From Streptosporangiaceae bacterium (lineage in GTDB: Bacteria > Actinomycetota > Actinomycetes > Streptosporangiales > Streptosporangiaceae): a DNA stretch of 64,000 nt. Numbering within the stretch: the stretch's first letter is position 1; the number at the start of each line of letters is the position of its first letter. A model generated the notes under the pieces. That model made no database searches. It saw only the letters and a program-made list of their open reading frames with translations, and was not told the origin of the DNA. Both the position numbers and the translations under genes were made by a program. Below are positions 34,829-43,824 of the stretch, piece after piece. The stretch covers positions 1 through 64,000 of the forward strand of contig JASHOE010000344.1 in assembly GCA_030041275.1 (NCBI GenBank). Direction: 5' to 3'.

Positions 34829-35223
34829 ACGTAGTAGAGGCCAGGTCAAATGGGGCTCGGTACCCAGCGAGGCGCCATGCTGCAGGACCATGAGACAACG
34901 TGCTTGAAGACGGCTCGAAAAGCACTAAGTTGTGGTCTTAATGCCCCGTGACTGCGGGGCAGGAGGCGCTGATCGATGCGCGGGGGGCCGCGATGTTCAC
35001 TGGTGGCTTTCCCGTCGCCTGCGGGTGCCGGTCCGTAACCTCGGCGAGCTCACGCGGGAGCGTGGCGAACTGGCCAAGTCGCTCTTAACGAAGACGATTC
35101 CTACGATGGCTGGGCTCCGCGCGGGTTCCGAGCCGCTGCCGAGTAAGCGGCCCCACCTGATGCCGTCTGAAGCAAGACGCGCCGCGGCCGCGGCTAGCCA
35201 GGCAACACCGAAGGGGGCAGCCG
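34829..35223. other. Intergenic, divergent promoter region
   Basis: No gene is convincing. An open frame from 34932 runs into the next gene but its sequence has no protein character. The region should hold promoters of the PadR operon (leftward) and the Crp/Fnr gene (rightward). GAAGGGGG just before 35224 is the ribosome site of the latter. Confidence 0.5.
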
Positions 35224-35895
35224 ATGGCGACTGACGTCATTGACGTTCTGCGCAAGACCGAACTGTTCCGCGCGGTGTCACCCGCGGATCTAGAGCCGCT
35301 GGTGGCAGCGTCGCGGCTGCGGACGTTTCGCCGTGGCCAGATCGTATTCACGACGGGCGATCCCGGCGACACGCTGATCGTCATCATCTCCGGCGAGGTC
35401 AAGGTCATCGCCCGGGCTGCCGACGGATCTGAGCTCACGCTCACGGTCGTCGGGCCGGGCGGAACGGTCGGTGAAGTCAGCGTCGCCGACGGCGGTCCGC
35501 GGTCCGCTGACATGGAGATCGCGGTCGAAAGCCAGTTGCTGTTCATCCCGCGCGAGACCGTCCAGGCAGTCTGCGCTCGCGTCCCTGCCGTCGGCCAGGC
35601 CATGGCCAGCGCCATCGCGGCTACCCTCCGGCGACTCACGGAGGCGACGTCCGACTTGGTCTTCCTGGACCTGCCGCGCCGGGTCGCCAAGCTCCTGCTG
35701 AGCCAGCCACGAGGCGGCGACGGCGTCATCAGGCAGCAGCTGACCCAGGAGGAGTATGCACGCCGCCTCGGCAGCACGCGGCAGAGTGTCAACATAGCCT
35801 TCCGCGGGTTCGAGCGGAGAGGCTGGATCGAGGTCAGGGACCGAACAGTCATGGTGAAGCAGCCGGACGCGCTCGTTAGGTTCGCTGATAGCTAG
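35224..35895 (+). CDS. Crp/Fnr-family transcriptional regulator
   Basis: 223 residues. The cyclic-nucleotide-binding-like beta-roll is at about residues 10-125: LFRAVSPADLEPLVAA, IVFTTGDPGDTLIVIISGEV and VGPGGTVGEVSVADGGPRSA. The phosphate-binding cassette has GEVSVADGGPRSAD, where Crp has GELALIYGTPRAAT. A long C helix and a winged helix follow (LTQEEYARRLGSTRQSVNIAFRGF), with the HTH matching Crp (E...A...G.TR..V.R). No Fe-S cysteines of the FNR type are present. AAGGGGG ribosome site. Ligand unknown. Confidence 0.87.
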   Translation: MATDVIDVLRKTELFRAVSPADLEPLVAASRLRTFRRGQIVFTTGDPGDTLIVIISGEVKVIARAADGSELTLTVVGPGGTVGEVSVADGGPRSADMEIAVESQLLFIPRETVQAVCARVPAVGQAMASAIAATLRRLTEATSDLVFLDLPRRVAKLLLSQPRGGDGVIRQQLTQEEYARRLGSTRQSVNIAFRGFERRGWIEVRDRTVMVKQPDALVRFADS

Positions 35896-35953
35896 TCCAC
35901 GTCGAGCACTCGTATCGCCGACCACGCAGGTGTGACTGCCCCGCCTGACGCAG

Positions 35954-36661
35954 CTATCGGGCCGGATCGAGCCGGCCGACCGGGACATGCGGCGGCGTAC
36001 TGGCCATGCTGTCGATTCGGTCGAGCATGGGCTGGCAGCCCAGGCGCTCAGCGATGCCGTGGGCCTCGTCGACGGCCTGGGCCGCTGCCTCGGTGTCCCC
36101 GGCTTCGCCGAGGTAGTCGGCGTGGTCGAGCAGCCCATGCGCGAGGTGGTACGGCGTGCCGCGCTCGCGCAGCCCGCGGATGGCAGCAGTGAAGGAGTCT
36201 CCCGCCGTGCCCGCGGCGTCGCGCCCGGCAACGCGGGCGCAGGCGAGGTCACGCTCGGCGATGAGCAATCTCGGGAGCTGGCCGGGCTGGCGAGCGTCTA
36301 CCATGCCGAGCAACTCGAGAGTGGCGGCCGTGTCGCTGAGCTCCCATGCCATTCGGGCGGCGAGCGGTCTGCGAGACCGGGGACGCCTGCCTCCTCGCCC
36401 AGCCGAGCACACCCGCCGCTCGGCGACCGGTGCAACCTTTCCGCGACCGCCCAGCGCGGCAGGCGCGGCCAGCACCAGCGGACCGGTAGGCCGCTGCGGC
36501 TGCGCCGCGCCCGCCAGCGCGTGCCCGCACGCGGTACAAAACCGCTTGCCGGGCACCGTGGGTGCGCCGCAGGCCGGGCACCCCGCCAGCGGGGCCCCGC
36601 ATTCCCCGCAGAACAGGTCGCCCGACTCCAGCGATGCACCGCACTGGTCGCACTGGTCCAT
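35954..36661 (-). pseudogene. Internal-deletion remnant of a zinc-ribbon/cyclase/AAA/TPR regulator
   Basis: 235 residues. The N-terminal double zinc ribbon is complete (CDQCGASLESGDLFCGECG, CPACGAP, FCTACG). It is followed by VAERRVCS, the exact place where relatives enter a cyclase domain (VAERRVCSVLFCDxVGFT). Here the sequence breaks off into low-complexity arginine text, and resumes with the C-terminal TPR end typical of the same proteins (AWELSDTAATLELLG, RERGTPYHLAHGLLDHADYL, AIAERLGC-like). The cyclase, AAA and most of the TPR are missing, about 700-800 residues by comparison. It may still be translated. Interesting as a relic beside two intact large AAA regulators. Confidence 0.6.
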
Positions 36662-37158
36662 CAGTGGGCACCGAGCGTCGCTGGTGCCAGGGCAGGAACG
36701 TGCCGCAGGCTTGGCCGCAGTGGTGCGTGCCGGTCTGCCAAGTTCATGGGGGCCGCCCCTCCCGTGGGGTAACCCTATGAATCCGGCCCGGCTAGGCGCA
36801 TGGGCAGATCTGCCTATCTTTTACGGTCGGGCACCCCCATCGGACGCGGAAAAAATCCGCGCGGCGGCTCGCGCAGCAGCCGGGAATCAGCGGCCACCAT
36901 AAGGCCGCCGGCGCTGAGCCGGACTGGCCGCGGCCGGACGAAATGCACGAGGGCCTGGCGACCTCGTTACTTGTCAGTAAATCAGGAGCCTTGCGTTCTC
37001 CCGGTTTCTAGGTGGTTCTGCCTATACTGCAGTTCAGCGCCGCCCGGCCTCGGTAACTCAGAACCGCGCACCCGCTCTCGCGGTTGGCTGGAGTTGGCCA
37101 TGTGCGGCGCACCGGTAACGCCTGATTGGGGACGTAACGCTGCCCTGGGGGAAGGCGA
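36662..37158. other. Intergenic with promoter elements for the LAL regulator
   Basis: No gene is supported. A short hairpin (CGCGGA, five A, TCCGCG) lies at about 36845-36861. A TATACT -10 box is at 37023-37028, about 130 bp before the LAL gene start, without an obvious -35. The end of the region (GGGGGAAGGCGA) is the ribosome site of the gene at 37159. Confidence 0.4.
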
Positions 37159-39855
37159 GTGTTACGCGAGTTTCAGCGTGGGTGGGGATTGGCGCATACA
37201 GACGCCGCTGGGCTGCTGGAGCGAGCGGAGCAGCTAGGCGGCTTGCGAGCGTCCCTTGCGGACGTGATCAGTGGCTCTCGCGGCGCAACTGTGCTGGTGA
37301 CCGGCGAGGCTGGGATAGGCAAGACGACGCTGTTGCGTCATTTCGCGGACCGGGTGGCGGGCTCCGCGCGGTTCTTCTGGACTGCCTGCGATCCGCTGTT
37401 CACACCGCGGCCGCTCGGGCCGCTGCTGGAACTGGCTGACTCGGCTGGCGGTGCTCTCGCCGAGCGCGTCGCGAGCGGCGGCAAGGCGTTCGACGTCGCC
37501 GCGACGCTGCTGACTGAGCTGCGGATCGGCGGCCCCACGGTCGTCGTGATCGAGGACGCCCACTGGGCGGACGAGGCGACGCTCGATGTGGTCCGGCTGC
37601 TGGCCCGTCGCATAGACACGGTGCCCGTGCTGCTGGTGCTGAGCTACCGCGACGACCAGCTCGACCGCGCGCATCCGTTGCGCGTCGTCGTCGGTGAGCT
37701 GCCGGGGGACGGATGTCAGGTGACGCGCGTCGCGGTCCCGAGCCTGTCCGAGTCGGCCGTGGCCGCGCTCGCAGGTCCGGCAGGCGTGGATCCGGCGACG
37801 CTGTACGAGCGCACGGCGGGCAATCCCTTCTTCGTGACCGAGGTGCTCGCGGGGGGCGCCGGAGAGATCCCGAATTCGGTCCGGGACGCAGTCCTGGCGC
37901 GGGCCGCGAAGCTGGGCGGACCTGCACGCGACCTCATCGACGCCGCGGCGGTGGTGCCAGGCCACCTGGAGAGCTGGATGCTGGAGGCGCTGCAGACGGC
38001 ACCCCGGAGCGTGCAGCATGCGAGCCTGGATGAGTGCATCGGCTCGGGCATGCTCACGGCGCTGGACGGGCGTGTCGCGTTCCGACACGAGATCGCGCGG
38101 CTGGTGATCGAGGAGTCGCTCCCGCCCGGTCGGCGCGCCATGCTGCACGCCAGAGCGCTGTTGATCCTCACGGGAAACGAAGACGCTCAGCCCGACTGGG
38201 CCCGGATGGCGCACCACGCCGAGGCGGCTGGCGACCACGCGGCCGTGCTGCGGTACGCGCCAACCGCGGCGAAGGCGGCTGCGAAGCTGGGGGCGCACCG
38301 TGAAGCGGCGGACCTCTACAGGCGAGCGTTGCGATCTGCCGGGCGGCTGGCACCCGACGAACGAGCCGGCCTGCTCGAAGCGTTCGCCGCGGAGTCGTAT
38401 CTGACAGCGCTGGGGACTGAGGCGATCGCGAGTCTCAGCGAGGCGGTCGAGATCTACCAGACCGTGGGCGACCTGCTAGCCGAGGGGCGGACGCTCGTGC
38501 AGCTCGCCCGGCACTTCGGTCGAAACGGGAGTCACGCGAACGGGCTGGCCGCTGCCCGGCGGGCGGTCGCAGTCCTTGAGCAGCTGCCGCCCACTGCGGA
38601 GCTCGCGCTGGCCTACGTGCACCTGTCCGGCGCTTACGCGGTGGCGCGCCATCCGGACGCGATCAGCTCCAGCGAGCGGGCGATCAGGCTGGGCGAGGAG
38701 GTTGGCTGCCCGGAGGCGGTCTACAACGGGCTCGCCAACATCGGGACTATCGAGATCGAGCGCGGTGAGCTCGCGGGCGTGCAGAAACTGGAGCGCAGCC
38801 GACACCTGGCCGAGCAAGCTGGTGACAGTACTGGCGTGACCCGGGCATACATGCACCTGTGCTGGATGCTCACCGTGCGCCGCGAGTGGCATCTGCTCGA
38901 GCGGTACCTGGTGCCCGCGATGGCCTACAGCCGCGAGCACGGGCAGGAGCTGTGGCTAGACCAGCTGGAGGCGTTCCAGATCCAGGCCGACCTGGCGGCG
39001 GGTCGGTGGGATGAGGCCGCCCGAGCTGCGGCTGCCGTCGTCGCCCGGCCGCGGCCGTCACCCGCGCCGAGCCGCTGTAGTGCGCTGCTGGTGCAGGCGA
39101 GGATCTGGGCGCGGCGCGGCGAGCCGGGCTACGGGGCCCTGCTCGAGGAAGCGCGCCGCCTGGCGAAGCTGCCGACGACCGAGCACCTAGGCCTGGCCGT
39201 GGCCGCGGCGGTCGCTGAGGCTGCGTGGCTCGAGGGTCGGCTCACCGACGTGCTGGCCGAAACGATTCCCGAGGGCCCGGCGGCTGAGCGCGATCCGCTC
39301 GGCGTCCTGGAGCTGCGCTGCTGGTGGTGGCGGGCGGGCGCGGACGAGCAAGGCGCTGACGAGCAAAGCGCTGACGAGCAAAGCGCGGATTCCCTGCCCG
39401 AGCCGTTCCGCCTGCTGCTGACCGGTGACTGGCAGGGGGCGGCGCAGTGGTGGCAGCAGCAAGGCAGCCCCTACGAGGCCGCGCTTGCGGTGTCGGGATC
39501 CGGCGACGTGGCCGCTCTGCGCGCGGCAACCGACGTGCTGCGCGGTCTCGGTGCGCGCGCGGCGGTGGCGGCGCTCGGCAGGGAACTCCGGGCGCTCGGT
39601 GAGCGTGCCGTGCCAGGCGACCGGCGGGCGACTGCGCCCGCATATCCGCTCAGCCTCACGCAGCGCGAGTGGGAGGTGCTCCAGTTGCTGACCGCCGGGA
39701 TGCGTAACGCGGAGATCGCAGCGCGCCTGGTCGTTTCGCCGCGCACGGTCGACCATCACGTGTCCGCGGTGCTGGCCAAGCTGAACGTGCGAACACGCAG
39801 CGAGGCGGTCGCGGCGGCCATCCGCCTCGGCCTGATACAGGCGTTACCGGCCTAG
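37159..39855 (+). CDS. LAL-type LuxR-family ATPase regulator
   Basis: 898 residues. Walker A is VTGEAGIGKTTLL (48-60), Walker B is VVVIEDAHWADEATLD (about 129-144), followed by the STAND ATPase and helical/TPR repeats. A LuxR-type HTH closes the protein (LSLTQREWEVLQLLTAGMRN, EIAARLVVSPRTVDHHVSAV). An acidic repeat (ADEQ-type, three copies of a 15-bp unit, near 39343-39387) lies before the HTH. Large ATP-binding regulators of LuxR type (LAL) activate pathway genes in actinomycetes. The GTG start has GGGGGAAGG upstream. Its last 12 bp overlap the convergent coupling-ATPase gene. Confidence 0.87.
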   Translation: MLREFQRGWGLAHTDAAGLLERAEQLGGLRASLADVISGSRGATVLVTGEAGIGKTTLLRHFADRVAGSARFFWTACDPLFTPRPLGPLLELADSAGGALAERVASGGKAFDVAATLLTELRIGGPTVVVIEDAHWADEATLDVVRLLARRIDTVPVLLVLSYRDDQLDRAHPLRVVVGELPGDGCQVTRVAVPSLSESAVAALAGPAGVDPATLYERTAGNPFFVTEVLAGGAGEIPNSVRDAVLARAAKLGGPARDLIDAAAVVPGHLESWMLEALQTAPRSVQHASLDECIGSGMLTALDGRVAFRHEIARLVIEESLPPGRRAMLHARALLILTGNEDAQPDWARMAHHAEAAGDHAAVLRYAPTAAKAAAKLGAHREAADLYRRALRSAGRLAPDERAGLLEAFAAESYLTALGTEAIASLSEAVEIYQTVGDLLAEGRTLVQLARHFGRNGSHANGLAAARRAVAVLEQLPPTAELALAYVHLSGAYAVARHPDAISSSERAIRLGEEVGCPEAVYNGLANIGTIEIERGELAGVQKLERSRHLAEQAGDSTGVTRAYMHLCWMLTVRREWHLLERYLVPAMAYSREHGQELWLDQLEAFQIQADLAAGRWDEAARAAAAVVARPRPSPAPSRCSALLVQARIWARRGEPGYGALLEEARRLAKLPTTEHLGLAVAAAVAEAAWLEGRLTDVLAETIPEGPAAERDPLGVLELRCWWWRAGADEQGADEQSADEQSADSLPEPFRLLLTGDWQGAAQWWQQQGSPYEAALAVSGSGDVAALRAATDVLRGLGARAAVAALGRELRALGERAVPGDRRATAPAYPLSLTQREWEVLQLLTAGMRNAEIAARLVVSPRTVDHHVSAVLAKLNVRTRSEAVAAAIRLGLIQALPA

Positions 39856-42063
39856 CCCGTTCGGCACCACCGGGAGCGGGCCGAGCGGCCGGTGCTCCTT
39901 CTCTGTGCACGCCATGAACGGCCCGTTGTCTCGTGACATCAGCACCGCCAGGTGCGGGTCGCAGTGGTCCAGCCACCAGTTCGACATCGTGCCCTCGCTG
40001 CGGGCCCGTTCCCACTCCTTCCAGAGCGACATCAGCCGCATCGTTGCCTCGGCGTGCCGGTACCACTCAGGGCACCAGGTCAGGTGGCCGCCAAGTCGGC
40101 GGCGTACCACCTGAGCCAGGACCTCCTGGACCCAAGACTCCAGGTCGGAGCAGGCCGGGGTGGTCGGCTCGCGAGCCAGACTCGCCAGGTTCACGCCATC
40201 GGGCGGGACGCCGACCGACGCACCGGTAGCGCGTCGCCCGTACTGTCCGGCCGCGGCGTCTGCTCGAAGGCCAACCGGAGTGTGGCCGTCGACGTGCTCG
40301 TCCGGCTGTCTTGTGTCGCGGGTGCGTAGGTCGTAGCCTGCCCAGCCATCGAGGACCGGTTCGCGACCGCGGGTCGTGCGCACTCGCTCAGCGTGCGGTC
40401 CGCGATACCAGGGCTCGGTCCGCACGAGGATGGGCCGGCTGCCGGAGGGAAAGAGTATGGCCCGCCCCATCGGCAGGGCAGCGAGGTCACTGACCTCGAG
40501 AATCCGCTCAACTCGCGTGGCGGTCGTCGTTGACGTGCTGCCGGCTCGCCCGCGCTGGACGCTCACGCTGGTGGCCCGCGGAGCGTAGTCGCCGATGAGC
40601 TGGCTCAGGTTACCGAGGAAGCAAGGGTCTACCTCTCCGCCGCCATAAACTCTGATGCTTGCCGAGGACCAAAGCCTCGTCATCCCCTCCTCACCCCACA
40701 CGGCCACTCCCTGCGCCCAGCTCTGCAGCATCGTCATCAACACGATGCCGCGCGATCCGTAATGGCTGTACAGGTCGGGCAGATCCTTCCAGCGGCAGAC
40801 GTTGGCTGCTTCGTCCAGGACGCAGAGCAAGGGGACTGGCAGCCGCCCGCCCGGGCTGCGGGTAGCGAGCTCTTCCGCGGCCTCGACGGTGGCGACCGTG
40901 AGCGCCGTCACTAGCGGTGCCGCGTTGCCCTGGCCTTCCCTGGACAGCAGATAAAGCGTGCCGGCTCCGGCAACGAAGTCCTGCGGGCTGAACTCCGGTC
41001 GGTTGCGGGCCGCCGCGCCCCGCGTAACCCACTCCGTGATAGCCGGATTGACCAGGAAGCTAACGATCTTCTCCGCGGTCCCGTACACACCCGCACGCTG
41101 CTTTTCGGGAGAGTTGATCACACCCTGTACCGCCTGAGCAGGCAGGTCGTAGCCGGCCGCGCGCAGGATGTCGACCGGCATGACCTCGGTCGGGTCGGCC
41201 GTCCACTCGAACACGGTCGTGATGGGCGTATGGCCAGTTGCCGCCGCGAGCAACAGGAAGGCAAGCAACTGCTCGCCCTTGGGGTCGAAGAAAGCGTCCT
41301 GGCGAGCGGCGACAGGACGGGCGGCGTGAGCGAGCACGGCCGCCAGCCGCGCAGCCTTGTCGAGCGTTGTGACATAGCTCAGCGGGTTCCACCACCACGA
41401 TGGTGGTTCCGTCGCGACGGCCTGGGGATCGAACACCCAGACCGGCCCGCTATCCGCTCGGAACGTCCGGGTCGTGTCGACGACGTCGCGCTTGTTCGAC
41501 GTCGCCACGACGGCGCCCGGGGCATCGAGAATGGCCGGAACAACGCGCGAGGTGGTCTTGCCGCGCCGGGCGCCCCAGATATCGGCTTGCGTCATTTCCC
41601 AGTTGCCGTACACCGGCTTGCCCGTGTTCAGGGCGACGCCGATACGCACGCCCGGCACCGTGCCCTGCACCCCGAGCCGGGTCGCCGCCGCGGTTGCCCG
41701 CTCGCCGGAGAATGCGGCGTGGTCACGCCGGGAAGCCATGTGCCGTACCGCCGCGTCGACGGTGAGGCGACGGCGTGGTCCGAACTGGTGCCGGGCAACG
41801 ACGACGCCGACGACGATGACCAGCGCGGTCTCGGCGGCGGCTGCCGCCGACGCGCCCGGCCCGGGCCAGGTGGTCGCGCCGGCGGCGAGCGAGATCACGG
41901 CGGCCAACGGATTGCCGGCGGGCGGTGGCCGGTGGTCGACTGCGGCTCCGAACCGCAGCGCCAGCCAGGTGCAGAGGACCAGCACGATGAGGGTCCCGAG
42001 CAGGACAGCAGCCAACTTAGTGAGTAATTCCTCTACCGTCCGGGACGGCCGCATCGCGCTCAT
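39844..42063 (-). CDS. VirD4/TraD-like type IV coupling ATPase fused to DUF4913
   Basis: 739 residues. Two membrane segments (about 16-38 and 76-91) precede a T4CP ATPase domain: Walker A GARRGKTT (164-171, an unusual P-loop of the VirD4/TraG type), AVVATSNKRDVVDTTRTFRA and FDPQAVATEPPSWWWNPLSY, Walker B LLCVLDEAANVCRWKDLPDL and the arm GIVLMTMLQSWAQGVAVWGE. The C-terminal 75 residues (WVQEVLAQVVRRRLGGHLTW, WYRHAEATMRLMSLWKEWER, WWLDHCDPHLAVLMS) are DUF4913, normally a separate protein of actinobacterial conjugative elements. Such ATPases deliver DNA-protein substrates to a secretion channel. No relaxase lies nearby. ATG 42063 overlaps the upstream SARP stop. Confidence 0.8.
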   Translation of the reverse strand: MSAMRPSRTVEELLTKLAAVLLGTLIVLVLCTWLALRFGAAVDHRPPPAGNPLAAVISLAAGATTWPGPGASAAAAAETALVIVVGVVVARHQFGPRRRLTVDAAVRHMASRRDHAAFSGERATAAATRLGVQGTVPGVRIGVALNTGKPVYGNWEMTQADIWGARRGKTTSRVVPAILDAPGAVVATSNKRDVVDTTRTFRADSGPVWVFDPQAVATEPPSWWWNPLSYVTTLDKAARLAAVLAHAARPVAARQDAFFDPKGEQLLAFLLLAAATGHTPITTVFEWTADPTEVMPVDILRAAGYDLPAQAVQGVINSPEKQRAGVYGTAEKIVSFLVNPAITEWVTRGAAARNRPEFSPQDFVAGAGTLYLLSREGQGNAAPLVTALTVATVEAAEELATRSPGGRLPVPLLCVLDEAANVCRWKDLPDLYSHYGSRGIVLMTMLQSWAQGVAVWGEEGMTRLWSSASIRVYGGGEVDPCFLGNLSQLIGDYAPRATSVSVQRGRAGSTSTTTATRVERILEVSDLAALPMGRAILFPSGSRPILVRTEPWYRGPHAERVRTTRGREPVLDGWAGYDLRTRDTRQPDEHVDGHTPVGLRADAAAGQYGRRATGASVGVPPDGVNLASLAREPTTPACSDLESWVQEVLAQVVRRRLGGHLTWCPEWYRHAEATMRLMSLWKEWERARSEGTMSNWWLDHCDPHLAVLMSRDNGPFMACTEKEHRPLGPLPVVPNGLGR

Positions 42064-42893
42064 CGGTGGCTCTCCGCGTCGAGCGGCCTGCCGGAGCCGT
42101 TGATGTTCAGCTCGGTCGCGGTGAACTCGGCCTGACGCGGCAGGTGGAGCCGCGGCAGCAGGGCCGGATCATCCCTGAGGATCCGGGCGTGCAGGTCGAG
42201 GAGCTCGGGTCCAGGATCGATGCCATGGCCGACGGCCAGCACAGTGCGCACTTCCCGGTAGCAGGCCAGCGCCTCGGCGCGTGATCCGGCGCAGTACAAG
42301 GCGATCATGAGCTGTGCCCAGCTGTGCTCGTGCAGCGGGTCCTCGGCCACCATGGCGCGCAGATCCGGCAGCACGCCCCGGTGCTGGCCAAGCGCCAGCC
42401 GCGCATCGACCAGAGCGGCCCTGGCCGCACGGAACTCATCGAGCAGGCGTGCCCGCGCCGACGTGGCGGGGAGGTCGGCTAGCTCGGGTTGCCGCCACAG
42501 CCGTAGCGCAGCGCCCAGCAGGCTCGCAGCCGACGGCGAGTCTCCGACGTCCAGCGCAGCCTGGCCGCGATCGGCAAGGCTGCGGAACGCCGCCAGGTCG
42601 CACTCGTCATCACCGGCCTGTAACGCATAGCCGGGGGGTCGGGTTTCGAGCCGCTTCGAGTATGGTCCGAGCGCGCGTCGGGTCGCATGGACGAGCGAGC
42701 GCAGCGCGCTTCTCCCGTCACCAGAAGGCGGACTGTCCCCCCATAGTGCCGCGATGAGGCTGGGCCGGGAGCACGGCTGGCGGGCGCGCAGAACCAGTTC
42801 GGCTACCAGTCGGCGCTCGAGCCGTTGGGCGAGGACGAGTGGTCGCGCGTCATCGCCGCACACTTCGACTGGGCCAAGGATCCTGAAGTCCAC
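42060..42893 (-). CDS. SARP-family (OmpR-HTH + BTAD) regulator
   Basis: 277 residues. The first 95 residues are an OmpR-like winged helix (FRILGPVEVCGDDARPLVLA, LVHATRRALGPYSKRLETRP), followed by a BTAD domain (AFRSLADRGQAALDVGDSPS, HEHSWAQLMIALYCAGSRAE, ALACYREVRTVLAVGHGIDP). This is a small SARP like ActII-ORF4. Its stop overlaps the start of the coupling ATPase (ATGA), so regulator and ATPase are co-translated. It may control the whole island, including the divergent operon at 43222; direct evidence is not visible. Confidence 0.8.
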   Translation of the reverse strand: MDFRILGPVEVCGDDARPLVLAQRLERRLVAELVLRARQPCSRPSLIAALWGDSPPSGDGRSALRSLVHATRRALGPYSKRLETRPPGYALQAGDDECDLAAFRSLADRGQAALDVGDSPSAASLLGAALRLWRQPELADLPATSARARLLDEFRAARAALVDARLALGQHRGVLPDLRAMVAEDPLHEHSWAQLMIALYCAGSRAEALACYREVRTVLAVGHGIDPGPELLDLHARILRDDPALLPRLHLPRQAEFTATELNINGSGRPLDAESHR

Positions 42894-43221
42894 TCGCCCT
42901 TACTCCGCCCGCGAGAAATCGTTAGCGGCCACGCTAAGGCGCAGCACGCCAGCGCACCGACTACTTAGATCGCAATTCACCCGAGCAACCGAGCTAACTC
43001 GCGGCGTCATCAGCAGCGCTACCAGCAACTACGTCGACACCGGGGTACTGCTCATCACTCGCCGACTCACCCACCGCTCACACGCCCCTAACGCTGGTCG
43101 GCACCTTGTTCGCTACGGTCGCCACCATCGTCGTGGTGTGACGACGCGACTCGGCGGGACTGCTGCTCGTGTCCTGGCGCGAGGCGCCGGCCAAGCACAT
43201 CAGCGAGCTCGGGAGCACGGC
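42894..43221. other. Intergenic between SARP and lipoprotein operons; possible degraded small ORF
   Basis: The region should carry divergent promoters. One plus-strand frame reads TPLTLVGTLFATVATIVVV and then a stop at about 43137, continuing after it as a charged tail (SAGLLLVSWREAPAKHISEL) up to the next gene. This looks like a small membrane protein broken by one nonsense codon, but no start codon is evident. Confidence 0.3.
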
Positions 43222-43824
43222 ATGGGCATGAGGACGCCGCGGTGGGATCGACCGTCGCCGGCTTTCCTGTGCCGGGGCGCGGCCGCACTCACCGCTGCCG
43301 CATCACTGGCAGCGTGCGGTGCCGGCATTCGACCGGTTAGCCTCCCGGCCAAGCAGTCAAGCTCCGCGGCGGCTGCGCCTGCACCCCGGCCAGCCGTACC
43401 GCGATCACCGCGGCAGACGGTGATCGCGGCGTACCTGGCCTTCTGGCCGGCGTCAAGCCGGGCCGAGAAGGCCGGTAACGCGGCCGCGGCACGGACCATC
43501 CTCGCCGCGTACGCCGATCCGAACTACATCAGCTACATGATCACGGGCATGCAAGCCGCATGGGCGAAGCATGAGGTCAGCTGGGGTGCCAGCGTGGAGC
43601 ACATCCAGTCGGTCACGCTGGGAGTCATCAAGGGCGAGCAGACGGCCCTGGTGAAGGACTGTCAGGACGACAGCCACGACGGCCTCGCGGATGCTAAGAC
43701 CGGTGATCTTCTGCCAGGCACGGTCGGCTCGGCGCAGCAGGAGCTGTATGCATCGCTGAGCCTGATCAACGGGCGCTGGCTCGTCGAGCAAGTCACCTTC
43801 GTGGGGGACACATGCACCGGCTAG
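43222..43824 (+). CDS. Lipoprotein with NTF2-like domain
   Basis: 200 residues. A lipoprotein signal is clear: basic MGMRTPRWDR, hydrophobic stretch, then the lipobox LAAC at about 27-30. A low-complexity Ala/Pro linker follows, then a domain (VIAAYLAFWPASSRAEKAGN, YADPNYISYMITGMQAAWAK, LINGRWLVEQVTFVGDTC) resembling NTF2/SnoaL-type accessory domains of secretion systems. GGAG lies 8 bases before ATG 43222. It overlaps the next gene by 13 bp. A surface partner of the secretion-like island is inferred. Confidence 0.7.
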   Translation: MGMRTPRWDRPSPAFLCRGAAALTAAASLAACGAGIRPVSLPAKQSSSAAAAPAPRPAVPRSPRQTVIAAYLAFWPASSRAEKAGNAAAARTILAAYADPNYISYMITGMQAAWAKHEVSWGASVEHIQSVTLGVIKGEQTALVKDCQDDSHDGLADAKTGDLLPGTVGSAQQELYASLSLINGRWLVEQVTFVGDTCTG

